From: an uncultured Lachnospiraceae bacterium
GTDB taxonomy: Bacteria; Bacillota; Clostridia; Lachnospirales; Lachnospiraceae
Assembly (NCBI GenBank): GCA_902796375.1
Contig: CADBOW010000096.1
Location: 1 to 16,767, forward strand
Reading direction: 5' to 3'
DNA: 16,767 nucleotides
The notes beneath the pieces are model-generated. The model saw nothing but the letters and a program-made list of their open reading frames with translations, searched no databases and was not told the origin of the DNA. Below are positions 14,742-16,767 of this stretch, piece by piece. Position 1 is the first letter of the stretch. The number at the start of each line of letters is the position of its first letter. Both the position numbers and the translations under genes were made by a program.

Positions 14742-16193
14742 TTACCCCTCAATGTTCGTTGCCTCGGACAGCAGCTTCTCCTTCGTCTCATACAGACTCT
14801 TGGTCAGATCCAGGTAGTGGATATGCGGATTTGCAAAACGCTGTTCCTCTTCCCATACCTCTTCCTTCAGCTGCTTCTTCACATAATCCTGAATTTCCTG
14901 AAGGGACGGCTGATCATAAACCAGCTCACCATCCTTGAAGATCGTCACCTGCAGCGGACGTGCCGTGCTGTTCTTGAAATGCATTTTCTTCCAGGGACGG
15001 GTCGGATCGATAAAGCGGTAGGGCTCGGTCACATCCACATTTTCGCCGTCCAGAGCCAGAAGGTCTGCATATCCGTATCCGGTCTCATTGCTGAAGATCC
15101 TCCACAGAGTCTTCTTTCCGGGATTCGTGATCTTCTCAACATTTTCGGATACCTTGATCTTCGGGATGAATTTATCTCCCTCTTTCACCGCAACCAGCTT
15201 ATATACGCCTCCGAAGACCGGATCGGATTTGGATGTGATCATCCGCTCACCGACTCCGTAGGAATTGATCCGGGCACCCTGCTTGTTCAGGGAGTCGATC
15301 AGATACTCATCCACGCTGTTGGATACGACGATGGAACAGTCCTCCAGGCCCTCAGCATCCAGGATCTTGCGGATCTTCTTGGAGAAGTAAGCAAGGTCGC
15401 CGCTGTCGATGCGGATTCCCTGCAGACGCTTGCCCATGGGTTCCAGCACCTCATGAGCCACACGGATGGCATTGGGAAGACCGCTCTTCAGAATATCATA
15501 GGTGTCGATCAGAAGGACACATGCATCGGGATATACCTCTGCATATGCTTTAAATGCATCAAATTCGGACGGGAAGAACTCGATCCAGCTATGCGCCATG
15601 GTTCCTACCGCCTTGATCCCGAACTGCTGATCCGCCAGTACGGTTGCTGTTGTATTTACTCCGCCGATGAAGCAGGCTCTGGTTCCCCAGACCGCCGCAT
15701 CCGGGCCCTGGGCCCGACGGGCACCGAACTCCATAACGATCGCATTTCCGGCGCCGGCTGCCCGGGCGATGCGGTTTGCCTTGGTAGCGATCAGCGACTG
15801 GAAATTGATGCAGATCAGAAGCATGGTCTCCAGCAGCTGTGCCTCAATGATCGGAGCAGTAACTGTTACGATGGGGGTATTCGGATAAACGATGGTTCCT
15901 TCCGGTACCGCCTCGATGGTCCCTGTGAATTTGAAATCCTCCAGATACTTCAGGAATCCCTCATCAAACATATTCCGGCCGCGGAGATATGCTATATCAT
16001 CCTCCGTGAAATGAAGTCCCTTGATATAATCGATCAGCATTCCCAGACCGGCACTGACTACAAAGCCGCCCCCGTCCGGATTCTTGCGGTAAAACATGTC
16101 AAATACCGCAACCTTATCCTTATTTCCCGTTACGAAATAACCATTTGCCATGGTCAGCTCATAGAAATCCATCAGCATAGTAAGATTTCTCAT
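14742..16193 (-). CDS. pncB: Nicotinate phosphoribosyltransferase
   Basis: It joins nicotinate to PRPP with ATP to give nicotinate mononucleotide, the entry step of NAD salvage (Preiss-Handler pathway) in the cytoplasm. At 483 residues it has the size of the Firmicutes form. Visible motifs are DFYELTMANGYF near the N-terminus, the substrate-binding EFGARRAQG (155-163), His201 in GTMAHSWIEFF (the autophosphorylated His) and the PRPP-binding RIDSGDLAYFSKK (261-273). AGAGGAG lies about six bases before the ATG. No promoter is visible in the 158 bases between it and typA, which are mostly tandem repeat, so it may be read from typA. No terminator is seen between it and the FHA gene's promoter. Confidence 0.97.
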   Translation of the reverse strand: MRNLTMLMDFYELTMANGYFVTGNKDKVAVFDMFYRKNPDGGGFVVSAGLGMLIDYIKGLHFTEDDIAYLRGRNMFDEGFLKYLEDFKFTGTIEAVPEGTIVYPNTPIVTVTAPIIEAQLLETMLLICINFQSLIATKANRIARAAGAGNAIVMEFGARRAQGPDAAVWGTRACFIGGVNTTATVLADQQFGIKAVGTMAHSWIEFFPSEFDAFKAYAEVYPDACVLLIDTYDILKSGLPNAIRVAHEVLEPMGKRLQGIRIDSGDLAYFSKKIRKILDAEGLEDCSIVVSNSVDEYLIDSLNKQGARINSYGVGERMITSKSDPVFGGVYKLVAVKEGDKFIPKIKVSENVEKITNPGKKTLWRIFSNETGYGYADLLALDGENVDVTEPYRFIDPTRPWKKMHFKNSTARPLQVTIFKDGELVYDQPSLQEIQDYVKKQLKEEVWEEEQRFANPHIHYLDLTKSLYETKEKLLSEATNIEG

Positions 16194-16235
16194 TTTGTTC
16201 TCCTCTCTTGTAACCCCTTTTGTTAATATTCCGTT

Positions 16236-16375
16236 CTTAGCTCCGGTTCTTCCGACTCTTCCCGGTTCTTGCTCCGGTTCTTCCGATTCTCGCTCCGGCT
16301 TTACCTGTTCCGGCTCCGGTTCTTCCGGTTCTTGCTCCGGTTCTTCCGGTTCTAGCTCTGGTTCTTCCGGTTCTC
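16236..16375. repeat. Degenerate 21-bp tandem repeat across the typA 3' end
   Basis: About six copies, on the minus strand near AGAACCGGAAGAACCGGAGCA. The array starts inside typA (codons for ENRKNQS), includes its stop codon, and runs to within about 45 bases of the pncB start. The copies nearest typA are the most alike; later ones carry substitutions and an insertion. It also produces Ser/Gly- and Arg/Thr-Gly-rich phantom ORFs. Confidence 0.85.
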
Positions 16376-16767
16376 GCGCATACGCAGCCGGGAATCCAGG
16401 ATCTTCTTCCGAATCCGCAGGTTCTTCGGCGTGATCTCCAGGATCTCATCCGTATCCAGGAAGTCCAGCGCCTGCTCCAGCGACAGCTGCTTCGGCGGAA
16501 CCAGCTTCAGCGCTTCATCCGATCCGGAGGATCTGGTATTCGTCAGGTGCTTGGTCTTGCAGACATTTACCTCGATATCTTCTGCCCGTCCGGTCTCTCC
16601 CACAACCATCCCTGCATACACTTCCACGCCGGGCCCTATGAACATGGTGCCGCGCTCCTGTGCATTGAACAGGCCGTAGGTTATGGAGGTTCCTGCCTCA
16701 AAGGCTATAAGTGATCCATTTGAGCGATAATTCATTTCCCCTTTGAAATCATCATATCCGTCGAAAA
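16352..16767 (-). CDS. typA: GTP-binding protein TypA/BipA, C-terminal part (5' end outside window)
   Basis: About 138 codons of the C-terminal end of the ribosome-associated translational GTPase TypA/BipA are present; the GTPase domain lies beyond the right edge. Recognisable stretches are NGSLIAFEAGTSITYGLFNAQERG, FIGPGVEVYAGMVVG, KTKHLTNTRSSGSDEALKLVPP, SLEQALDFLDTDEILEITPKNLRIRKKIL, all close to the E. coli protein's C-terminal domain. The frame continues upstream of the first ATG in the window (FDGYDDFKGE), so that ATG is internal. The tail ends RENRKNQS and its TAG stop sits in the first unit of a 21-bp repeat. The next gene on this strand is pncB, 158 bases away. Confidence 0.96.
   Translation of the reverse strand, partial: FDGYDDFKGEMNYRSNGSLIAFEAGTSITYGLFNAQERGTMFIGPGVEVYAGMVVGETGRAEDIEVNVCKTKHLTNTRSSGSDEALKLVPPKQLSLEQALDFLDTDEILEITPKNLRIRKKILDSRLRMRENRKNQS

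Noticed and set aside
14817..16226. Plus-strand ORF of 469 codons
   Set aside because: It is antisense to pncB, with no recognisable domain.
16195..16434. Ser/Gly-rich plus-strand ORF and Arg/Thr/Gly-rich minus-strand ORF
   Set aside because: Both are translations of the 21-bp DNA repeat in other frames.

Overview
The window looks like chromosomal DNA of a low-GC-phylum Gram-positive anaerobe, most likely Lachnospiraceae (Clostridia). The reasons are the purine-rich Shine-Dalgarno sites, sigma-A promoters, a CIRCE operator, an FHA protein with a DUF6382-like N-terminus, DUF5721-like and DUF3783-like proteins, and a membrane Ser/Thr kinase with a clostridial-style kinase domain. Family names were assigned by reading the sequence, without database searches. 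No rRNA, tRNA, insertion sequence, prophage or CRISPR array was seen.

Layout. At 1-1860 (-) is a membrane Ser/Thr kinase cut by the left edge, divergent from a small HTH protein (2034-2468, +) across an inverted-repeat region. htpG (2470-4494, -) follows. The 483-base stretch upstream of htpG (4495-4977) holds no conventional gene but is dense with signals: a strong promoter, a CIRCE operator, five 14-bp tandem repeats, a small upstream ORF, and an isolated promoter plus terminator. Next comes a minus-strand pair, a membrane-anchored transglutaminase-like protein and a DUF5721-like protein (4978-6682). These are divergent from an ABC exporter of FtsX-type permease and ATPase (6849-10141, +). 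A DUF3783-like protein (10138-10509, -) meets the ATPase gene tail to tail. argH and a 63-residue protein (10751-12395, +) come next. Then, all on the minus strand, are a cation diffusion facilitator with a manganese-type site (12399-13505), a hairpin-rich element and a long bidirectional terminator (13544-13694), an FHA protein (13713-14636), nicotinate phosphoribosyltransferase (14742-16193) and the 3' end of typA (16352 to the right edge).

How the genes work together. Most are housekeeping or stress functions: protein folding (HtpG), arginine synthesis (ArgH), NAD salvage (PncB), translation and ribosome stress (TypA), and metal export (CDF). The membrane kinase and the FHA protein are a writer/reader pair in principle, but they are not adjacent and no direct link is shown. 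The ABC genes and the transglutaminase gene share a divergent control region with three TTAATC boxes about one helical turn apart.

I see no clear undescribed multi-gene system. The most unusual items are non-coding: the complex htpG leader, the hairpin-rich element at 13544-13632, and a 21-bp tandem repeat that begins inside the 3' end of typA and continues past its stop codon.
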